Positions 1-8,326 of a stretch of DNA of 64,000 nucleotides are shown piece after piece. Each line of letters starts with the position of its first letter. Positions within the stretch are counted from its first letter, which is position 1. The notes under the pieces were generated by a model. It searched no databases, was not told the origin of the DNA, and saw nothing but the letters and a program-made list of their open reading frames with translations. Origin of the DNA: Clostridiales bacterium (GTDB lineage: Bacteria > Bacillota > Clostridia > Oscillospirales > Acutalibacteraceae); NCBI GenBank assembly GCA_018364155.1, contig JAGZMM010000002.1:124001-188000 (forward strand). The letters run 5' to 3'. The position numbers and the translations under genes are program-made.

Positions 1-1
1 C

Positions 2-361
2 AGCATCGCTGTGTACGACGTTTCCAGTACGCACGTTTCTACCCTCATCTCTGAAGTGTTCCGGTGTAGCCACTTGGTGCTGGCGACGCCTACCTACAAC
101 AATGGCATTTATCCGGCTATGCTCAATTTCCTGCACGATATGAAGGCCCTCAACCTGCAAAACCGGACGGTAGGGCTGATTGAAAACGGTTCCTGGGCGC
201 CGGCTGCCGGCAAACAGACGATGAATTTGCTGTCCGAATTGAGAGACGTCCGGATTTTAGAGCCGGTGGTAACGATCAAGTCGTCCCTCAAGGACGAGGG
301 GCTGGCCGTTTTGATGCAGCTCAAAGACAGCATCCTGGCTTCCTTGTCTCAAAACGGCTGA
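2..361 (+). CDS. Flavodiiron protein (FprA-type), C-terminal flavodoxin domain, 5' truncated by window edge
   Basis: The reading frame is already open at the window edge, so only about the last 119 residues are visible. They match the flavodoxin-like domain of A-type flavoproteins (flavodiiron proteins, FprA/NorV family), which reduce O2 to water or NO to N2O in anaerobes. Diagnostic stretches are YDVSSTHVS, LATPTYNNGIYP (FMN-binding loop) and VGLIENGSWAPAAGK, followed by EPVVTIKSSL near the end. The N-terminal metallo-beta-lactamase domain with the di-iron site would lie outside the window. The GTG at 11 is internal and should not be taken as the start. A terminator follows at 422. Confidence 0.88.
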   Translation, partial: SIAVYDVSSTHVSTLISEVFRCSHLVLATPTYNNGIYPAMLNFLHDMKALNLQNRTVGLIENGSWAPAAGKQTMNLLSELRDVRILEPVVTIKSSLKDEGLAVLMQLKDSILASLSQNG

Positions 362-860
362 GGAAAGCGGCATAAGCCGAACCGGGTGGCTTCAAAGGGA
401 CCATTTTTTCGCTATTTTTACAGCCGGAGTTTCGCGGTTTACTCGCTTGCTCCGGCTTTTTTCGTCAAATGAAGGATAGGCGGCAGGAAGCTCGTCTGCG
501 TATTCGTAGATTTTTGGAAACCAAGCGGTTTTGAGGATCGGTCAAATGCAACTCGGCTTCTTTTCTGCCGGTTCATATTGAAGAAAGCTTCTACACTTCT
601 TTGTGGTCCGGTAGTGTTACGCCAGCTCGATTTTATACCGTTCCAGCCAGCAATTTCTCCAGAATGGGATTTCTTTCGAAGTGCTACGAGCGTAGGACCG
701 CGCCGGTTGATGGATTCCCCGTAACATTCAGCTTACCGTTTGCAGATAGGCTGAAGATAGGGCTTTTCTTTTGAGAAGCAGGTTGTCCGGTTTTTACAAT
801 ACAATGAGTTCGGCCTCATGTATACTGAACCTGCACAAAAAAACGATAGGAGGAATTCAG
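362..860. other. Intergenic region, about 500 bp
   Basis: No convincing coding frame is present. The region holds the terminator of the flavodiiron gene (422-463). A TATACT hexamer at 821-826, preceded by TG, could be an extended -10 for the downstream glyoxalase-fold gene, but no matching -35 is seen. Nothing else is recognised. Confidence 0.5.
422..463 (+). terminator. Rho-independent terminator after flavodiiron gene
   Basis: Eight-base stem AGCCGGAG / CTCCGGCT with a loop of about 20 nt, followed by a run of T. It lies 60 bp after the stop codon of the flavodiiron gene. Confidence 0.75.
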
Positions 861-1352
861 ATGCAACTCAATTGTCCGCTTCTGGTTACAGAAAATATGG
901 CAGCAACCCGTCGGTTTTATGAAGAGGTATTGGGCCTCAATGTGATTTTTGATTTCGGGGCGAATATCACCTTTGAACGGGGCTTTTCGCTGCAGACCAA
1001 AGAGTCTTGGGCCGAGTTTATCGAGCGGCCCCAAACAGAGATCCACTGCCGTGGAAACGATTTCGAGCTTTATTTCGAAGAAGACCAGTTGGATTCGTTT
1101 TTGGAAAAGCTGGAGCACAAGCAAGACGTTGTTTATGTCCATAAACTCAAGGAATTTCCCTGGGGGCAACGGGTTATCCGTTTTTATGACCCGGACGGGC
1201 ATATCATCGAGGTAGCCGATAGCATGCGCGCGGTAGTCCTGCGTTTTTTGGGCCAGGGCCTTTCGCCGGAGGAGACCGCCAAGCGTACCCAGCATCCGAT
1301 CGAATTTGTCCGTATGTGTATGCAGGAGAATACGCCCGAAGAGGCGCGTTAA
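861..1352 (+). CDS. Glyoxalase/bleomycin-resistance/dioxygenase (VOC) superfamily protein
   Basis: 163-residue single-domain protein of the vicinal oxygen chelate fold. The N-terminal pattern LVTENMAATRRFYEEVLGLNV and the C-terminal FYDPDGHIIEVADS are typical of the two beta-alpha-beta-beta-beta modules. The region after residue 130 (LGQGLSPEETAKRTQHPIEFV) looks like a short helical tail. The ATG at 861 is chosen because an AGGAGG-type Shine-Dalgarno sequence sits at 848-854; the same frame is open upstream to 771 without such a site. Substrate cannot be predicted: family members are lyases, dioxygenases or drug-binding proteins. It is monocistronic and followed by a strong terminator. Confidence 0.8.
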   Translation: MQLNCPLLVTENMAATRRFYEEVLGLNVIFDFGANITFERGFSLQTKESWAEFIERPQTEIHCRGNDFELYFEEDQLDSFLEKLEHKQDVVYVHKLKEFPWGQRVIRFYDPDGHIIEVADSMRAVVLRFLGQGLSPEETAKRTQHPIEFVRMCMQENTPEEAR

Positions 1353-1371
1353 ATGCACAAAACACAAGAAA

Positions 1372-1405
1372 AAGAGCCGCCTGACTAGGCGGCTCTTTTT
1401 TTGTT
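1372..1405 (+). terminator. Rho-independent terminator of VOC gene
   Basis: Perfect stem AAGAGCCGCC / GGCGGCTCTT with loop TGACTA and a following T run, 20 bp after the stop codon. Confidence 0.9.
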
Positions 1406-1545
1406 TTTTGTTCTAAGTAACGTCAGGGAAAGCAAGTGGACACTTTCGAAAAAGGCCGAAAAACCACGTGACGCCAAGTTAGTGGATTTCTAGAAAGTTC
1501 ATCGGTGCGGTTTTGCGGAAAAAGGATGGCGCCAACCCACAGGAC

Positions 1546-1569
1546 TGCAACAGGCTCGTTTGTCCCGCT
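1546..1569. repeat. Imperfect copy of the araC 3' end (direct repeat, left copy)
   Basis: Twenty-four bases matching 3266-3289 at 21 positions, same orientation. The right copy encodes the last codons and stop of the AraC gene (minus strand, residues AGQTSLL then stop). The left copy carries the same codons without the rest of the gene. The two copies bracket the orphan membrane protein gene, 1.7 kb apart. Confidence 0.55.
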
Positions 1570-1620
1570 CGTCTTAGCCCGAAGATAAGCGTACCTTTGT
1601 CGACAAGGAACGTTGGATGC

Positions 1621-2895
1621 CTATTTTTCACGACGAGCGATCGCATCTGTTTTTGTCGCGTATCTTGCGAACAAGCACATCACCGAGAATGCAGAAGTGA
1701 GCAATTCCCGATAGGTAAACCAATGATGGACATACGAGTGATTGCTTGCACCAACAAACCATAAAATCGGCAGCAAAGCGATGCCAATATAGAGCGTCCA
1801 TGAAAAATCCGATCGTTTTTCCTTAGGGTTATGCTTCCAAAAACAGATCCCCATTACAATCACATAAACCGCAGCGAACCCGAAAGCAGGCGTTATAATA
1901 TGATACAACTGTGCTTTTAAGACGCTGAACAAAGAGAACGACTGACCAGATACATCCAACGTGGAGGACCGGAGAAAAATAGACGAAATGGCATCCATAA
2001 TAATGTTTTCGTTTCCAAGCAGTGTTCCAAGAATCCATTTTCCCGCCCACATTCCGGCATATCCGATGAACCAGCAAACCAAAATCAGCAACAAAATTTT
2101 AGCGGTTTTCTTCAAGGGCTTTTTTGTAGAACAGAGAAAAAGGATTGCCGGTACGCCGAATGTTACGAGCGGGTATGTCAGAAAATCAAAATAACTCGTC
2201 GCACAGCCGATCACAACAAAAAACAGCGCCAGCCGCTCTACAGACGCTTCGAGCCAATCCTGCTTCAGAAGAAGCACAATGGAAGCGATGGTATATATGT
2301 AATAAATGGTTGTAAATTGCATGGATTGAGAAATTGCAAACGGATCGATGAGCAGCAGAGCGATCACATAGGGAAGGATGTACCTCGCCATTTTCTTGTA
2401 ATACATGACAGCGATGAACAGCAATGCAAGAACGGCGACGAGGACCGCGTTAAGGATTCGGATTTGATCATAGGAAAAAACACAAAGAAGTGGCTTTAGA
2501 AACACAAGATACCCGTGCCAATACCTTGGGTAAGAGAGAATCTGGGTCTGTGCCCCCTGTGTATAATAGGATACGAGCACTTGCGCTGGGTTTTCCCCTT
2601 CGATGGTTGGCCTGTATACGCTGATTGCCCGGTCGAGGAGACCGGTATCGTTGCAATAAGACGCCTGAAGCAGCATAATCGCATCGGTCCAGTTGTCCAA
2701 CGTGCTGTGTGTGCCAAGGATATTGAATTCCGGATAAGCGCCTTCCTCTTCAAAAACCGCAGCAGAGGCGAGGACATGTTCTTCCATCCGATCGGTAGGA
2801 ATGGCGAACACGGCAATTAATAGCAATAATCCGACCATCGTGCATGAAAGGACAAGCAAGATGGATTTTCCAAGTGTTTTTGACAAGAATTTCAT
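1621..2895 (-). CDS. Polytopic membrane protein of unknown function
   Basis: 424 residues beginning with a membrane-spanning signal-anchor (residues 11-31), then a roughly 110-residue extracytoplasmic segment and about ten further hydrophobic segments. The layout (first helix, long soluble loop with acidic residues, then packed helices) resembles GT-C-type glycosyltransferases and O-antigen-ligase-like proteins, but no diagnostic motif is seen, so no function is assigned. Base composition is clearly more AT-rich than the neighbours, suggesting acquisition. It stands alone, and on both sides are copies of the araC 3' end. Confidence 0.7.
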   Translation of the reverse strand: MKFLSKTLGKSILLVLSCTMVGLLLLIAVFAIPTDRMEEHVLASAAVFEEEGAYPEFNILGTHSTLDNWTDAIMLLQASYCNDTGLLDRAISVYRPTIEGENPAQVLVSYYTQGAQTQILSYPRYWHGYLVFLKPLLCVFSYDQIRILNAVLVAVLALLFIAVMYYKKMARYILPYVIALLLIDPFAISQSMQFTTIYYIYTIASIVLLLKQDWLEASVERLALFFVVIGCATSYFDFLTYPLVTFGVPAILFLCSTKKPLKKTAKILLLILVCWFIGYAGMWAGKWILGTLLGNENIIMDAISSIFLRSSTLDVSGQSFSLFSVLKAQLYHIITPAFGFAAVYVIVMGICFWKHNPKEKRSDFSWTLYIGIALLPILWFVGASNHSYVHHWFTYRELLTSAFSVMCLFARYATKTDAIARREK

Positions 2896-3264
2896 ATGAT
2901 ATCCCGCCTTTTTTCATTAAGATAGTCCGGGGTTCCTAAAATTTTTCCTTACGGTATCCTTTTCGGTGATAATCACCGAGGAAGAACAGGGAACCAGTAC
3001 AGGGGGTATCCATTGCATCCATCCCTTGTTTCATGTTTTGCATAACAGCGGCATTCTGCTTGGAAAGCAAGCGCTTTTGAGCGTGTATTTTTGATGGGGA
3101 CGTTCGATGCGGTCCTATGAGGAGCCGCCCACCCGGTCTTCTCTTTTGTCTCAAAAAGAAGGCCCTCACAGTGAATAGGAAAAACTGAGACTGGGGCACA
3201 AGTTAGACGGCAGTTCAAAGCGGCGCACCGAAGACAGAGGCCATCCGGACGGGATTCGTCAACC
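2896..3264. other. Intergenic region, about 370 bp
   Basis: No credible gene. Short open frames on the minus strand here have no family signature and no Shine-Dalgarno site. Contains an uninterpreted small hairpin (GCTTG / CAAGC) near 3060. Composition shifts back to that of the host toward 3200. Confidence 0.4.
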
Positions 3265-4119
3265 CTACAACAGGCTCGTCTGCCCCGCTATGTTCACCGT
3301 GTCGGGCACCATCTTATCCGCCGAAGGGGCGTGGCCGGTAATCCGGCGGTAGGCCCGGTAGAAGTTGGAATAGTCCCCAAACCCGGCTTTTTCCGCCGCT
3401 TCGGTAGAGGTATGCCCCTCTTGCATCAGCTGCTGGGTGAGCATGACCCGCTTGCGGATAACGTATTCCATCACCGTGGTGCCGGTGGCGGCCCGGAACA
3501 CCTTGTTGAGATGGTGCTTGGAAATGAAAAACTTGGCCGACAGCTCGTCGAGGGTGACCGGTTTTGAGATGTCCTCATTCAGGTGCCAGAGCACGTCGTT
3601 GACCACTCCGCTGACCACAGCGGGAACATCAAAATGGCGGCTTTTGCTCATATGCACCAGGCACGCCAGCAGCGTCTGCACGGCAAACCGGGAGCAGAGC
3701 ATCCGTTCCGCATCCGGGAACCCTGCACAGATGGAGAGCGTTTCGAAAACCGAGGAAAAGCCACAGGCGTCCACATCGGTGTAATAACAGCCGTTTCCCT
3801 CCTGGTTATGAAAGGGAGCCAGAAGCCGGTCCCGGTCCGCTTCTTCCAGAAGAAAAGGAGAAAAATGGACCGCACAGCGCTCATAGGTGCCGCCTTCGTG
3901 CTTGCGGCCGTGGAACACGCCCGGACGCATGAGCAGCACGCTGCCCGGAGCGGGATGGTACTGGCGGCCTTCCACCAGATAGCTGACCGAACCGTTTATC
4001 ATATAAAAAAGCTCATAGGTGGTGTGACAATGCAGGTCATATTCGCTGCTTTTCTCGGTTTCGTCCACGCTATAATGGTAGAACAGCTGATCGGTGCGGA
4101 TGGCAGATCGTTCCGGCAT
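3265..4119 (-). CDS. AraC-family transcriptional regulator with N-terminal cupin sensor
   Basis: 284 residues from the preferred start. The N-terminal half has the cupin pattern of AraC sensors (HCHTTYELFYMINGSVSYLVEG, then PGSVLLMRPGVFHGRK), and the C-terminal 100 residues hold two helix-turn-helix motifs (LDELSAKFFISKHHLNKVF and STEAAEKAGFGDYSNFYRAY). An upstream ATG at 4137 in the same frame overlaps a GGGAGG Shine-Dalgarno element that serves the ATG at 4119, so the shorter start is preferred. It is divergent from the sugar-catabolism operon starting at 4296 and is its most likely regulator, responding to a sugar or uronate; the ligand is not predictable. Confidence 0.88.
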   Translation of the reverse strand: MPERSAIRTDQLFYHYSVDETEKSSEYDLHCHTTYELFYMINGSVSYLVEGRQYHPAPGSVLLMRPGVFHGRKHEGGTYERCAVHFSPFLLEEADRDRLLAPFHNQEGNGCYYTDVDACGFSSVFETLSICAGFPDAERMLCSRFAVQTLLACLVHMSKSRHFDVPAVVSGVVNDVLWHLNEDISKPVTLDELSAKFFISKHHLNKVFRAATGTTVMEYVIRKRVMLTQQLMQEGHTSTEAAEKAGFGDYSNFYRAYRRITGHAPSADKMVPDTVNIAGQTSLL

Positions 4120-4295
4120 ACAAAAATTCCCTCCCATTCAAAATTGCTCTATGGATATTTTACAGCCAAACCGCTATATTTGCAATGTTATTGGCGTAAA
4201 ATGCAATCGTAAATTTTCACGGATGTGATAAGATGAAGACATGCAAAAAAGTCGTTGGATCCGTCCGGACCGGACGGAAAAAGGAGGCGGAGGAT
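4120..4295. promoter_or_regulatory. Divergent control region between araC-type gene and sugar operon
   Basis: AT-rich 176-bp intergenic region. At 4261-4277 there is a perfect palindrome with 7-base arms (CCGTCCG / CGGACGG) just ahead of the operon's Shine-Dalgarno site; it could be an operator or an RNA hairpin. Two TGCAAT words near 4180 and 4203 are in direct orientation, as expected for AraC-type half-sites, but this is only suggestive. No clear -35/-10 pair was found. Confidence 0.45.
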
Positions 4296-5054
4296 ATGAA
4301 ACTGGGCGCGCAGATGTTCACGGTGCGCGAGCAGTGTAAAACCCCGGAAGAGATTGAAACCGCGCTTAAAAAGATCGCGCAGATCGGGTACCGGGCAGTG
4401 CAGGTTTCGGGGCTGGGGCCCATTGATCCCAAGCGCCTGAAGGACTGCTGCGACCGGCTGGGGCTCACTATTGCGGTGACCCACGTCCCGCCGGGACGGC
4501 TTCGCAATGAGCTCGACGATGTGCTGGCGGAACATGCGCTTTACGGCTGCAAAAACATCGGCCTTGGCATGCTGCCGGAGGAATACCGGGGAAGCATGGA
4601 AGGAGTGGAGCGGTTTTGCCGGGATTTTCTTCCGGTGGCCCGGAAAATCCGGGATGCAGGCTGCCAGTTTCACTACCACAACCACAATCTGGAGTTCGAA
4701 CGGTTCGGCGGACAGCGCGTGATCGACCGCCTTGCAGATATGTTCGCGCCGGAAGAAATGCACTTCATCCTGGATACCTACTGGGTTCAGGCGGGAGGTT
4801 GCGACCCGGTGGACTGGATCAAAAAGCTGTCCGGGCGGCTTCGCTGCGTGCATCTCAAGGATATGGCGGTGCACGGGATGACCCAGGTGATGGCCCCGGT
4901 AGGGGAGGGAAACTTGAATTTCCCCGCCATTTTGGATGCCTGCGAGAAGGCCCAAACCGAATGGCTCTTAGTGGAGCAGGACACCTGCGAAGGAGATCCC
5001 TTCGCATCGCTCGACGCCAGCTATCAATATTTGAGAAAACTAGGATACCGATAG
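4296..5054 (+). CDS. Sugar phosphate isomerase/epimerase, xylose isomerase-like TIM barrel
   Basis: 252 residues. Typical AP-endonuclease-2/xylose isomerase-like TIM barrel: MKLGAQMFTVREQ at the N-terminus, CQFHYHNHNLEF in the middle, MHFILDTYWVQAGG (metal-binding Asp) and RCVHLKDM (metal-binding His) in the second half, with a closing acidic residue in WLLVEQD. The ATG at 4296 is preceded by AAGGAGG at 4281; the frame stays open back to 4233. First gene of the operon, divergent from the AraC regulator and 12 bp ahead of the next gene. Likely isomerises or epimerises a keto-sugar intermediate; substrate unknown. Confidence 0.85.
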   Translation: MKLGAQMFTVREQCKTPEEIETALKKIAQIGYRAVQVSGLGPIDPKRLKDCCDRLGLTIAVTHVPPGRLRNELDDVLAEHALYGCKNIGLGMLPEEYRGSMEGVERFCRDFLPVARKIRDAGCQFHYHNHNLEFERFGGQRVIDRLADMFAPEEMHFILDTYWVQAGGCDPVDWIKKLSGRLRCVHLKDMAVHGMTQVMAPVGEGNLNFPAILDACEKAQTEWLLVEQDTCEGDPFASLDASYQYLRKLGYR

Positions 5055-5066
5055 GAGGAACGGACC

Positions 5067-5960
5067 ATGGCACGTTTTGTACTGACTGGATTTACCGACG
5101 AATATGCGCCCGCCCTTGCCGAGCAGATCGAATGCTGCAAAAAGCTGGGGCTTGCCGGCATGGATCTGCGGGGTGTAAACGGCAAGAACTGCACCGAGCT
5201 AACCGATGAGGAAGCGAAGGCGCTCAAATCTGCTTTGGACCAGGAAGGCCTGCGGGTGACCTGCATGGGCTCGCCTTTGGGCAAGATTTCTATTACCGAT
5301 CCCTTTGAGCCCCATTTGGAGCTCTTCAAGCGAACGCTGGAGCTCTGCAAGCTTCTGGACGTTGGGCGCCTGCGTCTTTTCAGCTTCTACATCCCCAAGG
5401 GGGAAGACCCGGAAAAGTACCGCGATGAGGTTATGAAGCGGTTGCGTGCTTTTGTGGATGCGGCTCAGGGCAGCGGCGTCGCCCTTCTGCACGAGAATGA
5501 AAAGGGCATTTACGGCGATACAGCCGAGAGGTGCCTGGATATCCTCACCGAGATGGATGGGGGTATGCAGGCCATCTTCGACCCGGCAAACTTCGTTCAG
5601 TGCGGCGAAAACGTGCGCACGGCATGGGATAAGCTGGAGTACTTTGTGGAAAGCGTGCATGTCAAGGACGCCACCAATGTAGGCTTTGTGGTCCCGGCCG
5701 GCTACGGCGTAGGCGAAGTGGACAAGATCATTCGCAAGTTCTCCGCCAAGGAGGGGTTGCGTTACCTGACCTGCGAGCCGCACCTGACGCTGTTCGAGGG
5801 GATGAAGAACCTGGAGCAGGGCGAGGTACAGGCGGGCGGCCGGTTTGTGTACCCGAGCGCCAAGGACGCCTATGGAGCGGCGGTGGACGCGTTGAAGGAA
5901 ATCCTGATCAAATGCAGTTTTGAAGAAGCGAAAGGGGAACAGGGAACATGGATAAGGTAA
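5067..5960 (+). CDS. Second sugar phosphate isomerase/epimerase, TIM barrel
   Basis: 297 residues of the same superfamily as the previous gene but from a different branch. Visible metal-site segments are ALLHENEKGIYG (Glu), QAIFDPANFVQCG (Asp) and VESVHVKDA (His), followed by a Glu in LTCEPHL. A Shine-Dalgarno AGGAGG lies at 5053-5058 and overlaps the upstream stop region. The 3' end overlaps the Gfo/Idh/MocA gene by 13 bp, so the two are probably translationally coupled. Such pairs with Gfo/Idh/MocA dehydrogenases occur in inositol, 3-keto-glycoside and uronate pathways. Confidence 0.85.
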   Translation: MARFVLTGFTDEYAPALAEQIECCKKLGLAGMDLRGVNGKNCTELTDEEAKALKSALDQEGLRVTCMGSPLGKISITDPFEPHLELFKRTLELCKLLDVGRLRLFSFYIPKGEDPEKYRDEVMKRLRAFVDAAQGSGVALLHENEKGIYGDTAERCLDILTEMDGGMQAIFDPANFVQCGENVRTAWDKLEYFVESVHVKDATNVGFVVPAGYGVGEVDKIIRKFSAKEGLRYLTCEPHLTLFEGMKNLEQGEVQAGGRFVYPSAKDAYGAAVDALKEILIKCSFEEAKGEQGTWIR

Positions 5961-7123
5961 GAGTGGGCGTTATCGGCATCGGTAACATGGGTTCCGGCCA
6001 TGTGCGCATGATCCGCGACCACGAGTGCGGAGACGATCTGGTGCTCACCGCTGTGGCGGACATCAATCCTCAGCGTCTCGAATGGGCCAAAACCCAGGTG
6101 GGCGAGGGGGTAGCGCTTTTTGACAACGCCACCGCCCTGATGGAAAGCGGGCTGGTGGACGCGGTGACCATCGCCGTGCCCCACTATTCCCATCCTCCTC
6201 TGGTCATTGAGGCGCTAAGGCACCATCTGCATGTGCTGTGTGAAAAGCCTGCAGGCGTATATACAAAGCAGGTGCGGGAAATGAACGAGGTAGCCGCCAA
6301 GAGCGACCGGGTGTTTGCTTTGATGTTCAACCAGCGCACCAACCACATCTACCGCAAGATGCACGAGCTGGTGCACAGCGGTGAGCTGGGTGAGATCAAG
6401 CGGGTCAACTGGATTGTGACCAACTGGTACCGCTCTCAGTTTTATTACGACTCCGGCTCCTGGCGGGCCACCTGGAAGGGCGAGGGCGGCGGCGTGCTCT
6501 TAAACCAGTGCCCCCACAATCTGGACCTGCTCCAGTGGATTTGCGGCATGCCGGTGAGAATGCGTGCCTTCTGCCACAACGGCCTGTGGCGCGACATTGA
6601 GGTGGAGGACGACGTGACCGCCTATTTTGAATACGCAAACGGCGCGTCTGGCGTGTTTGTCACCAGCGTGTCCGACGCGCCGGGCACCAACCGGTTTGAA
6701 ATCACCTGTGACGGCGGCAAGCTGGTGTGCGAGGATGAGAAGCTCAAGCTGTGGAAGATCACGCCTGGCCAGAAGGAGTTTAACGCCACCAATCGCTCGG
6801 ACGTGTTCGGCCAGCCGGCGGTGGAGGTTGTGGACGTGCAGACCGACGGCTTGTCCCCCCAGCACCAGGGCGTGCTGCGCGCCTTCGGCGGCGCCATCCT
6901 GCGGGGCGAGCCGCTGGTGGCCAGAGGCGAGGAGGGCATCAACGGCCTGACTCTTTCCAACGCCATGCATCTGTCCTCCTGGCTGGACAAGACCGTAGAC
7001 ATCCCCTTCGACGAGGACCTGTTCTACAGCGAGCTGCAAAAGCGGGTGGCCACCTCGGTGGTGAAGAACACCCAAGCGGTCTTTGCGGATACCTCCGGTT
7101 CTTATAACGTGCAGAAAAAATAG
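5948..7123 (+). CDS. Gfo/Idh/MocA-family NAD(P)-dependent oxidoreductase
   Basis: 391 residues. The N-terminal Rossmann fold carries VGVIGIGNMGSGHV, and the family signature EKP occurs in LHVLCEKPAGVYTKQV (lysine binding the nicotinamide/substrate). The C-terminal beta-sheet domain begins near residue 130 with the Gly-rich GEGGGVLLNQCPHNLDLLQW containing the conserved His. The family oxidises or reduces sugar hydroxyls and dehydrates some glycosides through keto intermediates. It overlaps the preceding isomerase gene by 13 bp and is followed by 127 bp of AT-rich DNA, so uxuA may start a sub-operon. Confidence 0.9.
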   Translation: MDKVRVGVIGIGNMGSGHVRMIRDHECGDDLVLTAVADINPQRLEWAKTQVGEGVALFDNATALMESGLVDAVTIAVPHYSHPPLVIEALRHHLHVLCEKPAGVYTKQVREMNEVAAKSDRVFALMFNQRTNHIYRKMHELVHSGELGEIKRVNWIVTNWYRSQFYYDSGSWRATWKGEGGGVLLNQCPHNLDLLQWICGMPVRMRAFCHNGLWRDIEVEDDVTAYFEYANGASGVFVTSVSDAPGTNRFEITCDGGKLVCEDEKLKLWKITPGQKEFNATNRSDVFGQPAVEVVDVQTDGLSPQHQGVLRAFGGAILRGEPLVARGEEGINGLTLSNAMHLSSWLDKTVDIPFDEDLFYSELQKRVATSVVKNTQAVFADTSGSYNVQKK

Positions 7124-7182
7124 GAAGGACCGATTTGATCGAGTTCTTCCGGCTGCAAGGAAGGGCCCAGAGGACGGCTATG

Positions 7183-7209
7183 TTGACAACGATTAGGAAT
7201 ATTTAAAAT
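7183..7209 (+). promoter_or_regulatory. Possible internal promoter before uxuA
   Basis: TTGACA at 7183-7188 and TAAAAT at 7204-7209. The spacer is only 15 nt, so strength is doubtful. It lies in the only AT-rich gap inside the operon. Confidence 0.3.
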
Positions 7210-7250
7210 AAAAATTACGTATTGGAATACAGCAGAGGAGGAACGCCGTT

Positions 7251-8294
7251 TTGAAAATGACCTTTCGGTGGTACGGGCCGGACGATCCGGTAACGCTCGA
7301 CCACATCCGCCAAATTCCTTGTATGACCGGCGTGGTCACCGCAGTGTATACCGTGCCGGTAGGCGAGGTTTGGCCCCAGGAGGACATTGACGCGCTCAAG
7401 CGGCAGGCTGAGGAAAAGGGCCTTGCGTTTGAGGTCATTGAGAGCGTGCCAGTCCATGAGGACATCAAGCTGGGCGCGCCCGGCTGCGAGAAATACATCG
7501 AAAACTACTGCGAAAACATCCGCCGTCTGGGCAAGGCGGGAGTCAAGTGTATCTGCTACAATTTTATGCCGGTGTTCGACTGGACGCGAAGCGAGCTGAA
7601 AAGACCGCTGCCGGATGGCTCCAACGCCCTGGCCTATGACGATGAAACCGTGTGTTCCATCGACCCGGTCAAAAGCGAACTGAGCCTGCCCGGGTGGGAC
7701 GAAAGCTACACGAGGGACGAGCTGAGAACGCTCATGGAGCGGTACGCAAAGGTGAGCGAAGAGGATTTGTGGCGTAATCTGGGCCGGTTTTTGGACGCGG
7801 TCATCCCGGTTTGCGAGGAATACGGGGTGAACATGGCCATCCATCCAGACGATCCTCCCTGGCCCATCTTCGGTCTGCCCCGGATCATCACCGGGGCGGA
7901 CAGCTACCAGCGGCTTTTTGCACTCAATCAAAGCAAATGCAACGGCGTTACCCTCTGCTTCGGTTCGCTGGGCGCCGATCCGGACAATGACCTGGAAGGG
8001 ATCATCCGCCGGTTTGGCCCCGAGCACCGCTTCCATTTTGTTCATGCCCGCAACATCAAGAATACCGGCGGGCGTTCCTTTGAAGAAGCGGCCCATCCCT
8101 CTGCCTGCGGGTCTTTGGATATGGCGGCGCTGCTCACCGCCCTGTACGAGACCGGCTTCGACGGATATATGCGCCCCGACCACGGGCGGATGATCTGGGG
8201 CGAGGAAGGGCGGCCGGGCTACGGCCTTTACGACCGGGCGCTGGGCGCGTGCTATCTCACAGGATTGTGGGAAGCCATCCGCAAGAAAAAATAA
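7251..8294 (+). CDS. uxuA: Mannonate dehydratase
   Basis: 347 residues, full length for UxuA. It begins with MTFRWYGPDDPVTLDHIRQI and carries the family blocks PVGEVWP, YNFMPVFDWTRS, MAIHPDDPPWPIFGLPRII, CFGSLGADPDND and FVHARNIK, including the His and Cys of the metal centre. The enzyme dehydrates D-mannonate to 2-keto-3-deoxy-D-gluconate in hexuronate degradation. The TTG at 7251 is the favoured start because GAGGAGG at 7235-7241 is correctly spaced; the ATG at 7257 is the alternative. The UxuB-like SDR follows at 33 bp. The lower-pathway kinase and aldolase (KdgK, KdgA), UxaC and a transporter are not in this window. Confidence 0.95.
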   Translation: MKMTFRWYGPDDPVTLDHIRQIPCMTGVVTAVYTVPVGEVWPQEDIDALKRQAEEKGLAFEVIESVPVHEDIKLGAPGCEKYIENYCENIRRLGKAGVKCICYNFMPVFDWTRSELKRPLPDGSNALAYDDETVCSIDPVKSELSLPGWDESYTRDELRTLMERYAKVSEEDLWRNLGRFLDAVIPVCEEYGVNMAIHPDDPPWPIFGLPRIITGADSYQRLFALNQSKCNGVTLCFGSLGADPDNDLEGIIRRFGPEHRFHFVHARNIKNTGGRSFEEAAHPSACGSLDMAALLTALYETGFDGYMRPDHGRMIWGEEGRPGYGLYDRALGACYLTGLWEAIRKKK

Positions 8295-8326
8295 CCTAAG
8301 GATCGAAACAAAAAGGAGACAGCAAT

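Noticed and set aside
1513..1764. Small frame antisense to the membrane protein's 3' end
   Set aside because: No Shine-Dalgarno site or family similarity; only the araC-like 24-base repeat is of note.
2936..3218. Short minus-strand frames between the membrane gene and the AraC gene
   Set aside because: No ribosome site, no recognisable domain, irregular composition.
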